Below, in pieces: positions 38,168-47,732 of a DNA stretch of 64,000 nt (position 1 is its first letter; each line of letters starts with the position of its first letter). The DNA is from Pseudomonas sp. CAN1 (GTDB lineage: Bacteria; Pseudomonadota; Gammaproteobacteria; Pseudomonadales; Pseudomonadaceae): NCBI RefSeq assembly GCF_030462585.1, contig NZ_JASMRU010000001.1, positions 310,123-374,122 of the forward strand, read 5' to 3'. Position numbers and translations under genes: made by a program. Below the pieces are notes generated by a model. The model was given only the letters and a program-made list of their open reading frames with translations. It searched no databases and was not told the DNA's origin.

Positions 38168-38267
38168 ATCGCGGACGGAGTCCGCTCCTACGTGAGCGCA
38201 TGACGCCGTCGTTCAGTAGAGCACCGAGTCAGCCGCGATGGATGTCGCGGAGAAGCTCCGCTCCTAC
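38168..38267. repeat. Two REP copies in direct orientation
   Basis: CGCGGACGGAGTCCGCTCC (within 38168-38191) and CGCGGAGAAGCTCCGCTCC (within 38244-38267) lie head to tail rather than inverted, unlike the doublets elsewhere. They end 17 nt from the iclR stop codon. Confidence 0.8.
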
Positions 38268-38283
38268 AAAAGCTTGCGGACGA

Positions 38284-39069
38284 TCAGGCCCCAAGACTCT
38301 CGATATCCCGCGCCAGAATCTCCAGCTCATGCGCCAGCGACCCACGCAGCGTCTCCTCGCTGAGCTGGAACGACGGCGCCCCGCAGGTCAGCGCCATCAG
38401 CCCGCCGTCGGCCAGGCGCAGCGGCACGCCGGCCGCACGCACGTTGCGGTCCCAGTCGCCGAGGGACAGGCAGAAACCATGCTGGCGGAACTCCTCGAAG
38501 GACGCCTCCAGCGAAGCACGCATGACCGACCAATCGCCCTCATGGCGCTCCTGCAGGGCCGACAACAGATGCTCGCGCTCCTGCTCCGGAGTCGCAGCAA
38601 GGTACGCGCGGCCGGCAGCAGTGGTCGCCAGCGGCAGGCGCACACCGGCGTCCATGCGCAGCGAAGTGGCTTCCGGCGGGCGGCAGTTTTCCACGTAGAT
38701 CATCGACAGCCAATCGCGGCAGGTCAGGCCGACCGTGGTGTTGGTGCGACGGGCGAAGGCGTCCATGTACGGCTTGGCCAGCTGGCGTACGCGCAGGTTG
38801 GAAACGTAGGCGTAACCCAGCGCCAGCACGCCGGAGTCCAGCTGGTACTTCTCGTGCTGCTGCGAGTAGCAGAGGTAGCCGAGCTGGGTGAGGGTGTAGG
38901 TCATGCGCGACACCGTCGCCTTGGGCAGGCCGGTGATCCGCGAGATTTCCTGGTTGCCGAGCACCACCGAGCCGTGGGTGAAAGCGCGCAGCACGTCCAG
39001 TCCGCGGGCGAGTGCCTCGACGTACTTGCGGTCCTTGGGGTTGCTGCTGTCTTCGACTTCGTCGCTCAT
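38284..39069 (-). CDS. IclR family transcriptional regulator
   Basis: This 261-residue protein has an N-terminal winged HTH (KYVEALARGLDVLRAF, then LPKATVSRMTYTLTQLGYL) and a C-terminal IclR effector domain including AGVRLPLATTAAGRAYLA and QHGFCLSLGDWDRNV. I chose the ATG at 39069 because the family start MSDEVEDSSNPKDRKYVEAL lies there; an upstream extension to 39207 is unlike IclR proteins. It is divergent from the CoA ligase, and the operator at 39211 lies between them. A second copy of the operator precedes the fadB-like operon 6 kb away, so it likely controls both. Confidence 0.9.
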   Translation of the reverse strand: MSDEVEDSSNPKDRKYVEALARGLDVLRAFTHGSVVLGNQEISRITGLPKATVSRMTYTLTQLGYLCYSQQHEKYQLDSGVLALGYAYVSNLRVRQLAKPYMDAFARRTNTTVGLTCRDWLSMIYVENCRPPEATSLRMDAGVRLPLATTAAGRAYLAATPEQEREHLLSALQERHEGDWSVMRASLEASFEEFRQHGFCLSLGDWDRNVRAAGVPLRLADGGLMALTCGAPSFQLSEETLRGSLAHELEILARDIESLGA

Positions 39070-39210
39070 GGGGCCTCGGCGGGGGAACTGTGTGGCGGCG
39101 CCACGGGCGGCGCGGGCGAACGATAGCAGATCGCCCCAACGCCACCCAGCGGTCCGCGTGTGCTCGTTGCACGGAGCTAGCCTATCGCATACCATCGATT
39201 TCGACACACT

Positions 39211-39226
39211 GTTTCGCTGTGCAGAA
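39211..39226. promoter_or_regulatory. Candidate IclR operator upstream of the CoA ligase
   Basis: GTTTCGCTGTGCAGAA ends 55 nt before the ligase ATG. It is inverted relative to, but otherwise nearly identical to, the site at 33226-33241. It also lies in the promoter region of iclR itself, allowing autoregulation. Confidence 0.7.
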
Positions 39227-39280
39227 CAACAATTCGAAGCCAGAGCCGATCCAGGCTCGGAAAAAGCAACGGAGAAGTCG

Positions 39281-40912
39281 ATGTCCGCTCAACCGACCGG
39301 TCACGTGGCCCGCGAGATCACCCGTCACGCCTACCAGAACCTCCACGACCTGCTGCGCGATGCCTGTCGCCAGTTCCCCGAGCGCCAGGCGTTCTCCTGC
39401 GGCGACAGCCACCTGAGCTTCGCCGAGCTGGAGCGCCAGACCGATGCCTTCGCCCGCTACCTGCGCCACCACGCCGGCCTGCAACCCGGCGACCGCCTGG
39501 CGCTGATGCTGCCCAACTCCCTGCAGTACCCGATCGCCACCTTCGGTGCGCTGAAGGCCGGCGTGGTGCTGGTGAACACCAACCCGCAATACACCGCCAG
39601 CGAGCTGCGCCACCAGCTGGCCGACTCCGGCGCCAGCGCCGTGCTGCTGCTCGATCGTCTGTTGCCGCTGCTGCGCGGCGTGCAGGCGCACAGCGACATC
39701 CGCCAGGTGCTGCTGACCTCCAGCGACGATATCGAGCGCCCGCAGTTCGACAGCGACGAGGCCGACTGCACGCGCTTCCAGCAGGCCCTGCGCCTGGGTG
39801 CCGAAGCGCCGCCAGTTGAGGCCGAGGCGGGCCTGGATCGCCTCGCCCTGCTGCAGTACACCGGCGGCACCACCGGTGTCTCCAAGGGCGCGATGCTCAG
39901 CCACCGCAGCCTGATCGCCAACGTCGTGCAGACCCTGGAGCTGTTCCTGCGCCCCGGCCTGCTGGAGCCGGCCACCGACGTGCGCATCGCGCCGTTGCCG
40001 CTGTACCACATCATGGCGTTCTCGACGAACCTGCTGTCCTCGGTGGGCATGGGCCTGCACACGGTGTTCATCCGCGACGGCCGCAACCTCGACGAAATCC
40101 TCGGCGCCATGCGCCGCTACCCCTTCACCCTGATGAGCGGGATCAACACCCTGTTCGTCGGCCTGATGAACCACGCGGATTTCCCCGGCATCGACTTCAG
40201 CCACCTGAAGTGGGTGACCTCCGGCGGCGCGCCGCTGAACCGCGAAGTCGGCCGGCGCTGGGAAGCGTTGACCGGCGCACCGGTGCGCGAAGGTTTCGGC
40301 CTCACCGAAGCCTCGCCGGTGGTCTCCACCGGCACGCTGCTGAGCCCCTACCGCGAGGGATACGTCGGCCAGGCGCTGGTGGATACCGAGCTGCGCACCG
40401 TGGACGAGGCGGGCAACGACACCGGTCCCGACCAGCCGGGCGAGCTGTGGCTGCGCGGCCCGCAGGTGATGCAGGGCTACTGGCAGCGCCCGGAGGAAAG
40501 CGCCCAGGTGCTGACCGCCGATGGCTGGCTGAAGACCGGCGACATCGCTGAGCTGGACGCCAACGGCATGCTGAAGATCGTCGACCGCAAGAAGGACATG
40601 ATCCTGGTCTCCGGCTTCAACGTGTTCCCCAACGAGGTGGAAGACGCAGTGATGCGCCACCCCGGCGTGCGCGAGTGCGTGGCCATCGGCGTGCCGGACG
40701 AGCGCAAGGGCGAATCGGTGAAGCTGTTCGTCAGCCTCAAGGACGACACCCTGGCGCCGGCGCAGATCATCGCCCACTGCCGCGAGCACCTCACCGGCTA
40801 CAAGGTGCCGAGCTTCGTCGAGGTGCTCGACGAGCTGCCCAAGACCAGCGTCGGCAAGCTGTTGCGTCGGCAGCTGCGCGACCTGGAACTGGCCAAAAGG
40901 TCCACCCTGTGA
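39281..40912 (+). CDS. AMP-forming acyl-CoA ligase
   Basis: The 543-residue enzyme has the adenylate-forming P-loop YTGGTTGVSKGAMLSH (about 193-208), the GFGLTEASPVV motif, and GWLKTGDIAELDANG plus DRKKDMILVSGFNVFPNEVE near the C-terminal hinge; Lys in KTSVGKLLRR near the end is the acyl-adenylating lysine. It activates a carboxylic acid to its CoA thioester, resembling long-chain and FadD-type ligases. The ATG at 39281 follows CGGAGAAG. It probably primes the substrate of the fadB-like operon, with which it shares an operator, and is coupled to the next gene by a 4-nt overlap. Confidence 0.88.
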   Translation: MSAQPTGHVAREITRHAYQNLHDLLRDACRQFPERQAFSCGDSHLSFAELERQTDAFARYLRHHAGLQPGDRLALMLPNSLQYPIATFGALKAGVVLVNTNPQYTASELRHQLADSGASAVLLLDRLLPLLRGVQAHSDIRQVLLTSSDDIERPQFDSDEADCTRFQQALRLGAEAPPVEAEAGLDRLALLQYTGGTTGVSKGAMLSHRSLIANVVQTLELFLRPGLLEPATDVRIAPLPLYHIMAFSTNLLSSVGMGLHTVFIRDGRNLDEILGAMRRYPFTLMSGINTLFVGLMNHADFPGIDFSHLKWVTSGGAPLNREVGRRWEALTGAPVREGFGLTEASPVVSTGTLLSPYREGYVGQALVDTELRTVDEAGNDTGPDQPGELWLRGPQVMQGYWQRPEESAQVLTADGWLKTGDIAELDANGMLKIVDRKKDMILVSGFNVFPNEVEDAVMRHPGVRECVAIGVPDERKGESVKLFVSLKDDTLAPAQIIAHCREHLTGYKVPSFVEVLDELPKTSVGKLLRRQLRDLELAKRSTL

Positions 40913-42483
40913 GCACAACGTCTATGGTTGATGCAGGTGCGCACGACGAGACCCGCAGCATGACCGAGTCCTTCCACCGTATCGGCGTGATCGGCGCCGG
41001 GGCCATGGGCCGCGGCATCGCCCAACTGTTCGCCAGCGCAGGCTGGCCGGTGCGGCTGTACGACAGCAACCCACAGACCGTGGAGCAGGCCCTGGCCTTC
41101 AACCGCGAGTTGCTGGAGCGCGCGGTAGCCAAGGGCAAGCTCGCCGCCGACGAGCTGGGTGCGACGATGCAGCGCCTGCTGCCGACCCACAGCCTCGACG
41201 AACTGGCCGACTGCGACCTGCTGATCGAAGCCATCATCGAGGACCTCGGCGCCAAGCAGGCGCTGCTCGCCGAGCTGGAAAAACGCGTGGCGCCGGACGC
41301 CGTGCTGGCGAGCAATACTTCGTCGCTGTCGGTCACCCGCATCGCCGCACGCTGCCAGCACCCGGAGCGGGTCGCCGGCTTTCACTTCTTCAACCCGGTG
41401 ACGCTGATGCGCATCGTCGAGGTGGTGCGCGGCCAGCGCACCAGCGAGTCGGTGGTGCGCCGCCTGAGCCGGCTGGCGGAGCAGGCCGGGCACTACCCGG
41501 CGGTATCGCCGGACAGCCCCGGCTTCATCGTCAACCATGCCGGCCGCGCCTTCAGCACCGAAGCCCTGCGCATCCTCGGCGAAGGCATCGCCAGCCCGGC
41601 GCAGATCGACCGCATCCTGCGCGACGGCGTGGGCTTCCGCATGGGGCCCTTCGAGCTGCTCGACCTGACCGGCCTGGACGTCTCCCACGCGGTGATGGAA
41701 TCGCTCTACCAGCAGTTCTACCAGGACCCGCGCTACACCCCTTCGCCGCTGGCTGCACAACGCGTCGCCGGCGGCTTGCTGGGGCGCAAGAGTGGCGAAG
41801 GCTTCTACCGCTATCGCGACGGCCAGGCCGTGCGCGAGCCGGAAGAACAGTACGAAACCGTGCTGCTCAATCGTCCGTACTGGCTCGACAGCCAGGACCC
41901 GGAGCTGCGCCACCGCGTGGCGGCAATCCTCACGTTGGGCGGCGTGGTGCTGGAGACCGGCGAAGCGCCGTCGTCGCGCGCCATCTGCCTGGTCACCCCG
42001 CTGGGCGTGGACGCCAGCACGCGCATCGACGCCCTCGGCCTGCCGCCGGAACGCAGCCTGGCGCTGGAGACCTTCACTGAACTGGACCGCCGCCGCGTGC
42101 TGATGCGCCAGCCGGCGCTCGACCCGCAGCTCGAAGCCCAGGCGCGCCAGGCGCTGGGCAGCGACGGCGTGCCGGTGGAGGTGATCAACGATTCGCCCGG
42201 TTTCATCAGCCAGCGGGTGGTCGCCGGCATCGTCAATCTGGGCGGCGAGATCGCCCAGCGCGGCATCGCCACACCGGTAACGCTGGACCGCGCGGTACAA
42301 CTGGCGCTGGGTTATCCGCTGGGCCCGCTGGCGTTCGGCGAGCACTACGGCGCGGCGCGCATCCTCACCATCCTCCAGGGCCTGCAGGCCTGCTACGGCG
42401 AAGCACGTTACCGGCCCAGCCCGTGGCTGCGGCGCCGGGTGCAGCTGGACCTGCCGCTGCACAGCCCCGACCGCGCGGAGTGA
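40909..42483 (+). CDS. 3-hydroxyacyl-CoA dehydrogenase (PaaH/PaaC-like)
   Basis: The protein has an N-terminal NAD domain (RIGVIGAGAMGRGIAQLFAS), NTSSLSVTRIAARC and GFHFFNPVTLMRIVEVV with the catalytic His, followed by two C-terminal dimerisation domains (each with a SPGFI motif), the build of PaaH-type enzymes of about 505 residues. The GTG at 40909 overlaps the ligase stop and has AAAAGG upstream; the ATG at 40960 would give 507 residues, the usual length, so the true start is undecided. It supplies a monofunctional dehydrogenase beside the bifunctional FadB-like enzyme, perhaps for a different chain length or stereochemistry. Confidence 0.85.
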   Translation: MSTTSMVDAGAHDETRSMTESFHRIGVIGAGAMGRGIAQLFASAGWPVRLYDSNPQTVEQALAFNRELLERAVAKGKLAADELGATMQRLLPTHSLDELADCDLLIEAIIEDLGAKQALLAELEKRVAPDAVLASNTSSLSVTRIAARCQHPERVAGFHFFNPVTLMRIVEVVRGQRTSESVVRRLSRLAEQAGHYPAVSPDSPGFIVNHAGRAFSTEALRILGEGIASPAQIDRILRDGVGFRMGPFELLDLTGLDVSHAVMESLYQQFYQDPRYTPSPLAAQRVAGGLLGRKSGEGFYRYRDGQAVREPEEQYETVLLNRPYWLDSQDPELRHRVAAILTLGGVVLETGEAPSSRAICLVTPLGVDASTRIDALGLPPERSLALETFTELDRRRVLMRQPALDPQLEAQARQALGSDGVPVEVINDSPGFISQRVVAGIVNLGGEIAQRGIATPVTLDRAVQLALGYPLGPLAFGEHYGAARILTILQGLQACYGEARYRPSPWLRRRVQLDLPLHSPDRAE

Positions 42484-42591
42484 AACGCCGGCGGCGATGA
42501 TCGTTTTCTGTCCGCTGGCGCTAACCGCCAGCGCGGCGCACTGGCGCAATCTGGCCGGTGACATGCCAACAAGAACAATGAGGAAAACGTC

Positions 42592-43935
42592 ATGCGCCAC
42601 AGGCTGCCCGCCCTCGCCCTGCTCCCCCTGCTCGCCGGCCACGCCTGGGCCGCCGCGCCCACCGCGCAGCAGGCCCGCGACCTGGCCGAACAGGCCTACC
42701 TGTTCAGCTTCGCCACCGCCGAGCACGGCAAGACCCTGCAGGCCATCGCCGCCAAGCTGCCGGTGAACTACCTGTACAACAAGACCACCCTGCTCGGCCC
42801 GGAAGACCGCACCGTGGTCTCGCCGAACAACGACACGCTGTACTCCTACGCCCTGCTCGACCTGCGCGAGCACCCGGTGGTCCTCGACGTGCCTGCGGTG
42901 CCGCAGCGCTACTACAGCTTCCAGCTGATCGACATGCGCACCAACAACCTCGACTACATCGGCACCCGCGCCACCGGGCGCGCGGCGGGCAGCTTCCTGA
43001 TCGCCGGCCCGGACTGGGACGGCAAGCCCCCGGAGGACTTCCACGGCAAGGTGATCCGCTCGCCCAGCCGCATCGTCTTCCTCCTGGGCCGCACGGCGGT
43101 GGACGGCGAGGCCGATCTCGACGCCGCCAAGGCAGTGATGGACGGCTACAAGCTGCGCAGCACCAAGCCGACCCTGCTGCCGCACAAGATGGACGTTCCC
43201 GCGTACCAGCCAACCAAGGACGGCCCGGCGCAGAACGCTTTCGTCGACTTCAACGGCTTGTCTGCCTGGCACGCCTGGAGCCCCGAGGAGCAGCAGCACC
43301 TGCAGCAATTCGCGCAGATCGGCGTTGGCACGGGTAAACCCTTCGACGCCACACGGCTGCCGGCGGACATCGCCAGGGCGGTGGAGCAGGGCGCCGAGGA
43401 CGGCCGCGAGAAGATCCGCGCCGCGACCGAACGCTTCGCCGCACCGGTGAATGGCTGGCAGAACTCGCCGACCAACATCGGCCACTACGGCAACGACGAC
43501 CTGACCCGCTCGGCAGTGGCCTGGAAATTCCTCTACGCCAACGACCCGGCCGAAGCGATGTATCCGCTCACCCGGGTCGACGCCAAGGGCGAGCCTCTCG
43601 ACGGCAATCGCTCCTACCGCCTGCACTTCGCCCCTGGCCAGCTGCCGCCGGTGGACGCCTTCTGGTCGGTCACCCTGTACGACGGCAAGACACAGATGCT
43701 CTCGGCGAACCCGATCAACCGCTATGCCATCAACAGCGCCAGCAACCTGAAAAAGGACGCCGACGGCGGCCTGACCCTGAGCATCCAGCACGCCCAACCG
43801 GCCACCACCGACAACTGGCTGCCGGCGCCGCAGGGGCCGTTCAACCTGATCCTGCGCATGTACCTGCCGCAGGAAAAAGCGCTCAAGGGCGACTACCAGC
43901 CGCCGGCCGTGCAGCCCGTCACCAGCCAGGAGTAA
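42592..43935 (+). CDS. DUF1254/DUF1214 family secreted protein, copy 1
   Basis: The 447-residue protein has a signal peptide (MRHRLPALALLPLLAGHAWA). A DUF1254 domain lies at about 45-180 (VSPNNDTLYSYALLDLREHP, FQLIDMRTNN) and a DUF1214 domain at about 320-430 (FAPGQLPPVDAFWSVTLYDG), the standard pairing. Function is unknown; the fold relates to sugar-binding or oxidoreductase-like proteins. The gene follows the 3-hydroxyacyl-CoA dehydrogenase by 108 nt and precedes a second DUF1254 protein by 3 nt, so it may belong to the catabolic unit. It is periplasmic by its signal peptide. Confidence 0.87.
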   Translation: MRHRLPALALLPLLAGHAWAAAPTAQQARDLAEQAYLFSFATAEHGKTLQAIAAKLPVNYLYNKTTLLGPEDRTVVSPNNDTLYSYALLDLREHPVVLDVPAVPQRYYSFQLIDMRTNNLDYIGTRATGRAAGSFLIAGPDWDGKPPEDFHGKVIRSPSRIVFLLGRTAVDGEADLDAAKAVMDGYKLRSTKPTLLPHKMDVPAYQPTKDGPAQNAFVDFNGLSAWHAWSPEEQQHLQQFAQIGVGTGKPFDATRLPADIARAVEQGAEDGREKIRAATERFAAPVNGWQNSPTNIGHYGNDDLTRSAVAWKFLYANDPAEAMYPLTRVDAKGEPLDGNRSYRLHFAPGQLPPVDAFWSVTLYDGKTQMLSANPINRYAINSASNLKKDADGGLTLSIQHAQPATTDNWLPAPQGPFNLILRMYLPQEKALKGDYQPPAVQPVTSQE

Positions 43936-43938
43936 GCC

Positions 43939-45345
43939 ATGAACCCGATCCTGACCCGCCGCCGTTTCCTCGGCGCCAGCGGTGCGCTCGGCTTCGGCCT
44001 GGGCTGCGTGCCCAACTGGCTGCTGGCCGCCCCCGTCGAACTGGAGAGCGACCCGACCGTGTTCCAGGACATCGTCCGCCAGGCGTGGATCTACGCCTAC
44101 CCGATGCTGATGCACTACCAGACGATGCAAAAGCAGGCGCTGAACCCGGCGTCCCCCGAGTACGTCGGCGGCTTCGGTGTGTTCCGCCACTACAGCGAAC
44201 TGTTCACCCCGAAGAACCACGACGTGGTGACGCCCAACAACGACACGCCCTACTCCTGGGCCTGGCTCGACCTGCGCGCCGAGCCCTGGGTGCTCAGCGT
44301 GCCGGCCGTGGCCGAGGACCGCTACTACGTGCACCAACTGGTGGACCAGTACACCTTCAACTTCGGCTATGTCGGCGTGCTCAGCACCGGCCGCGAGGCG
44401 GGCGACTACCTGATCGCCGGGCCGAACTGGCAGGGCGAGAAGCCGGCCGGCATCCGTCAGGTGCTGCGCAGCGAGACACAGATCGCCATGATCCTCGGCC
44501 GCACCGGCCTGCGCAGCGCGGACGACCTGCCGGCGGTGCGCGAACTGCAGCAGCAGTACCGCCTGCGGCCGTTGCATGAGTTTGCCGGCAGCACCGCTCC
44601 AGCGGCCGCGCCCGCGGTGCAGTGGCTGCCCTGGGAGCTGCCGCGTGACCTGGGCGCGGGCTTCATTCCGCACCTGAACCAGATACTCGCGTTCTGCCCG
44701 GTGGACCCGAGCGAAGTCGAACTGCGCCAGCGCTTCGCCCGTGCCGGCATCGGCGCGGGGCTGCCGTTCAACCCGGCGGCACTCAGCCCGGCCCAGCGCC
44801 AGGCCCTGGCCGCCGGCATCCAGCAGGGTGTCGCCGAGTTGAAAGCCAAGGGCGCCACGCTGCGTTCTTCTGCCGGCCTGTTCGGCAGCCGCGCGGCGAT
44901 GCACAACGACTACCTGAGCCGCGCTGTGGCGGCGGCCAGCGGCATCTACGGCAACAGCGTGGAGGAGGCGATCTACTTCGGCAGCGGCAAGGACAGCACG
45001 CAACAGCCGCTGCAAGGCGGCCAGCACTACCGGCTGCGCTTCGCACCCGGCCAGTTGCCGCCGGCGAAGGAGTTCTGGTCGATCACCCTCTACGACCTGC
45101 CCGACCGCCAGCTGGTGGACAACCCGCTGCAGCGCTACTGCCTGAGTAGCCGCGACCCGCTGGTACGCGACGCCGATGGCGGCGTGACGCTGTACATCCA
45201 GGCCGACTTACCGGGCAAGGAGCACGAAGCCAACTGGCTGCCGTCGACCCGCCAGGGACCGTTCAACGTCATCCTGCGCGTCTATGGGCCGGAGCAGAGC
45301 GTAGTGGGCGGGACGTGGCAGATGCCAGGGGTGGAGCGGGTCTGA
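43939..45345 (+). CDS. DUF1254/DUF1214 family protein with Tat-like signal, copy 2
   Basis: The 468-residue protein starts with RRRFLGASGALGFGLG, a twin-arginine signal, so it is probably exported folded with a cofactor or metal, unlike its neighbour. The DUF1254 domain has TPNNDTPYSWAWLDLRAEPW and the DUF1214 domain FAPGQLPPAKEFWSITLYDL. It is a paralogue of copy 1. The Tat route and the conserved domain suggest a periplasmic binding or redox role, not established. It ends the run of genes; a repeat-rich gap of 299 nt follows. Confidence 0.87.
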   Translation: MNPILTRRRFLGASGALGFGLGCVPNWLLAAPVELESDPTVFQDIVRQAWIYAYPMLMHYQTMQKQALNPASPEYVGGFGVFRHYSELFTPKNHDVVTPNNDTPYSWAWLDLRAEPWVLSVPAVAEDRYYVHQLVDQYTFNFGYVGVLSTGREAGDYLIAGPNWQGEKPAGIRQVLRSETQIAMILGRTGLRSADDLPAVRELQQQYRLRPLHEFAGSTAPAAAPAVQWLPWELPRDLGAGFIPHLNQILAFCPVDPSEVELRQRFARAGIGAGLPFNPAALSPAQRQALAAGIQQGVAELKAKGATLRSSAGLFGSRAAMHNDYLSRAVAAASGIYGNSVEEAIYFGSGKDSTQQPLQGGQHYRLRFAPGQLPPAKEFWSITLYDLPDRQLVDNPLQRYCLSSRDPLVRDADGGVTLYIQADLPGKEHEANWLPSTRQGPFNVILRVYGPEQSVVGGTWQMPGVERV

Positions 45346-45390
45346 CGGGTTGGCACGCGACCGCGACAGGGAGTCCTGCACAAGGGTTTG

Positions 45391-45528
45391 CCCTCACCCT
45401 AACCCTCTCCCGTAGGGAGAGGGGACTGTCTCAGCTGGCGGGAATAGTGAAGCTCGTCGGCTAAAGCTGAAGTATCCACAGAATGCCGAACGGCCCCCTC
45501 TCCCTCTGGGAGAGGGCTGGGGTGAGGG
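45391..45528. repeat. CCCTCACCC long inverted repeat
   Basis: CCCTCACCCTAACCCTCTCC at 45391 faces GGGAGAGGGCTGGGGTGAGG near 45528. It is the same element as at 32939-33077. Confidence 0.8.
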
Positions 45529-45556
45529 AATAAGCCCAGCGCCGAAGCCTGAGACC

Positions 45557-45628
45557 GGTTCGCGAGCAAGCTCGCTCCTACGAAAAGCGGTCCGGCACTG
45601 ATCTGTAGGAGCGAGCTTGCTCGCGAAC
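45557..45628. repeat. REP doublet (GAGCTTGCTC type)
   Basis: GCGAGCAAGCTCGCTCCTAC (45562-45581) is inverted against GTAGGAGCGAGCTTGCTCGC (45605-45624). It lies between convergent genes. Confidence 0.88.
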
Positions 45629-45644
45629 CAACCCCACGCAGCAC

Positions 45645-46736
45645 TCAACGGAAGTCGACGAAGCCGCCCGCTTTCAGCTTTTCCAGCGCCGCCGTGCGCT
45701 CAGCCGGCGGCATCGCCCCAAGCTTTTCCACCCGTGCATAGAACGCCGGCCAGTTACCGCCGACCTGGGCGAACAGCGCGGCGAATGCCGGCACCCACTG
45801 GTCGTAAAGGCCGAAGGGCAGCAACTTGGCGTTGTTCATCGGGCCGTTGACCCAGGTGTCGAAGGGCGCCTTGCCGCCCCAGTCGGCATCGCGCATCTGC
45901 GCGTAGTCGCGGCGCAGCCGTTCGAACTCGGCCTGCTTGCCAGCGCGCTTTTCCGCGTCACTGCGCGGGCTGGTGTAGAGCGCCTGCAGGCGCTCGCGGG
46001 TATCCAGCACCAGTTGGGTGAAGCGCTTGCGCTGCTCGGCCAGCAGTGGCGACTCATCCGGCAGATGGCGCACCGCACGCCAGCGGCGGCCGCCCTCGGT
46101 TTCGACGAAGGACGCGTAGGACTCGTTGAAGGCGGTGTCACCCGGCAGGTAGAACTTCTGGTGCGCCAGCTCGTGGAAGATGGTCTCGGCCAGGCGCTGG
46201 TCGCCCCAGCGCAGCATGCTGCTGAGGATCGGATCGTTGAACCAGCCGAGGGTGGAGTAGGCCTCCACGCCACCGATGTACACGTCCCAGCCTTCCGCCT
46301 TCAAGCGCTTGGCCTCGGCCTGCGCACCCTCGGCGCCGTAGTAGCCGCGATAGGCAACGCAGCCGGCAATGGGGAAGCAGTGGGTCAGCGGCTGCAACGA
46401 CAACTCCGGCGTGGCGAAGACGTTCCACACCACATTGGGCCGGTGGATGTCGGCATACAGGCGATAGCTCTGGTTGTCCGGCAGGCCCAGCTTGGCGCTG
46501 GCGAAGGCGCGGGCTTCCTGGGACTGCTCCAGGCGCTGGCGCAGCGCGGGGTCGCGGCTGCTGTCGGCGACCACTTCGGCCACCGGCTCGCGGGCGGCGA
46601 GCAGGCGCAACTGGCCGTTCGCCAACTGCGAGTAGTAGCTCACCGTGGAACAACCGCTCAGCGCCCAGATCGCCAGGCAGGGAACCCAGCGGCACAGGCG
46701 GCGGTCGAGTGTCGGGATAAGAAGGCGGAAGGGCAT
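45645..46736 (-). CDS. Putative aminopeptidase lipoprotein (PF10023 type)
   Basis: The 363-residue protein has an N-terminal hydrophobic segment ending LSGC, where Cys29 is a likely lipobox. HELAH at 188-192 with the HExxH zinc motif is followed by NESYASFVETEGG, where Glu205 or Glu212 could be the third ligand. This matches the uncharacterised family of predicted aminopeptidases. The role is probably peptidase activity at the periplasmic face of the inner or outer membrane. It is divergent from the lipoprotein gene at 46802. Activity is inferred from the motif only. Confidence 0.8.
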   Translation of the reverse strand: MPFRLLIPTLDRRLCRWVPCLAIWALSGCSTVSYYSQLANGQLRLLAAREPVAEVVADSSRDPALRQRLEQSQEARAFASAKLGLPDNQSYRLYADIHRPNVVWNVFATPELSLQPLTHCFPIAGCVAYRGYYGAEGAQAEAKRLKAEGWDVYIGGVEAYSTLGWFNDPILSSMLRWGDQRLAETIFHELAHQKFYLPGDTAFNESYASFVETEGGRRWRAVRHLPDESPLLAEQRKRFTQLVLDTRERLQALYTSPRSDAEKRAGKQAEFERLRRDYAQMRDADWGGKAPFDTWVNGPMNNAKLLPFGLYDQWVPAFAALFAQVGGNWPAFYARVEKLGAMPPAERTAALEKLKAGGFVDFR

Positions 46737-46801
46737 GCGCGGAACATAGCACAGGGCCTGGCCCGCCCGCTGCCGCCCCCCTCGACCTAGGAGCCAACCC
46801 G

Positions 46802-47218
46802 ATGCGCGCCCTCCTCATTCCTGCCGGCCTGCTCACCCTGAGCGGCTGTTCGCTGCTGATGCCCCAGCCCGACCCGAACCGTGCCTGGGTGGACCTGAAC
46901 ACCAACAGCCAGAGCGACCTGGCCGCCATGGAAGTGGACAGCAAGGAGTGGTCGAGCACCCGCTACTTCGAGGTCGACCCCGGCTCCCATGAGCTGCGCG
47001 TGCGCTTCCAGTTCCAGGTCGAACCGGTGGACATCGGCCCGGTCGCCGAATCGCTCTGGCGCGACTGCGAGATGACCGTGCAGTACAAGGAGTTCAGCGC
47101 CGGCCAGCGCTACCGTCTGGAGACCGGCAGCATCGGCTTCCGCCCCTGGGCCAAGCTCTACGACGCCCAGGGCGGCGAGATCGCCCGCGGCCGCGAACGG
47201 GGCTGCGCGAAAGCCTGA
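46802..47218 (+). CDS. Lipoprotein, paralogue 1
   Basis: This 138-residue protein begins MRALLIPAGLLTLSGC with a lipobox giving Cys16. The mature part contains AWVDLNTNSQSD, RYFEVDPGSHELRVRFQF and YKEFSAGQRYRLETG. It shares its WxDL start, PGxHELxVRFQ centre and (A)AGQRYRLE strand with the next gene, so they are tandem paralogues. The beta-rich pattern suggests an all-beta outer-membrane lipoprotein; function unknown. The gap to the second gene is 43 nt. Confidence 0.82.
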   Translation: MRALLIPAGLLTLSGCSLLMPQPDPNRAWVDLNTNSQSDLAAMEVDSKEWSSTRYFEVDPGSHELRVRFQFQVEPVDIGPVAESLWRDCEMTVQYKEFSAGQRYRLETGSIGFRPWAKLYDAQGGEIARGRERGCAKA

Positions 47219-47261
47219 GCGGGGTATGCTGTGGGCTGACCCCATGCTTCGGTGATCCCCC

Positions 47262-47702
47262 ATGCGCCCGCGCCACCTGCTCGGCCTTCTCCCCCTGAGC
47301 CTCGCCCTGCTGGGCGGTTGCGCCAGCCCGCTGCCCGCCCACGACCCGCAGATGGCCTGGATCGATCTCTACACCGCAGCAGGCCGCACGCTGATGGCCG
47401 AGCGCCTGGACGGCCAGTCAGTGAACGACGGCCGCTTCTACCAGGTGACGCCGGGCCGCCACGAACTGGTGGTGCGCTTCCAGTACGAGATCGCCAGCGG
47501 CGGCGGCATGGGCCAGATGAACGACCCTGCCGAGCTGACCTGTCGGGTCAAGGTGACCTACGACGACTTCGCGGCCGGCCAGCGCTACCGCCTGGAGCTG
47601 CGCCCGCAGCTGCGCAGCGCCCTGGCCTTGCTGACCGACAGCGAGGGCAAGCTGGTGGCGAAGACGGATTTCCAGGGGCCGGTGCGGTGTGGGCCGTTCT
47701 GA
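47262..47702 (+). CDS. Lipoprotein, paralogue 2
   Basis: This 146-residue protein has the lipobox LLGGC (Cys20). TPGRHELVVRFQYEIASGGG and YDDFAAGQRYRLELRPQ correspond to blocks in the preceding paralogue. The two genes probably form one operon. No function is known; the conserved Cys in LTCRVKV and RCGPF may form a disulphide. A REP doublet follows 30 nt downstream. Confidence 0.82.
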   Translation: MRPRHLLGLLPLSLALLGGCASPLPAHDPQMAWIDLYTAAGRTLMAERLDGQSVNDGRFYQVTPGRHELVVRFQYEIASGGGMGQMNDPAELTCRVKVTYDDFAAGQRYRLELRPQLRSALALLTDSEGKLVAKTDFQGPVRCGPF

Positions 47703-47732
47703 CCTGATGCCCTACGTGCCAGGCCGCACCCT

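Noticed and set aside
40798..45027. Very long open frame on the minus strand (about 1400 codons)
   Set aside because: It lies antisense to four well-recognised plus-strand genes, has no domain I recognise and the repetitive Arg/Gly/Ala/Val-rich make-up of antisense frames in high-GC DNA.
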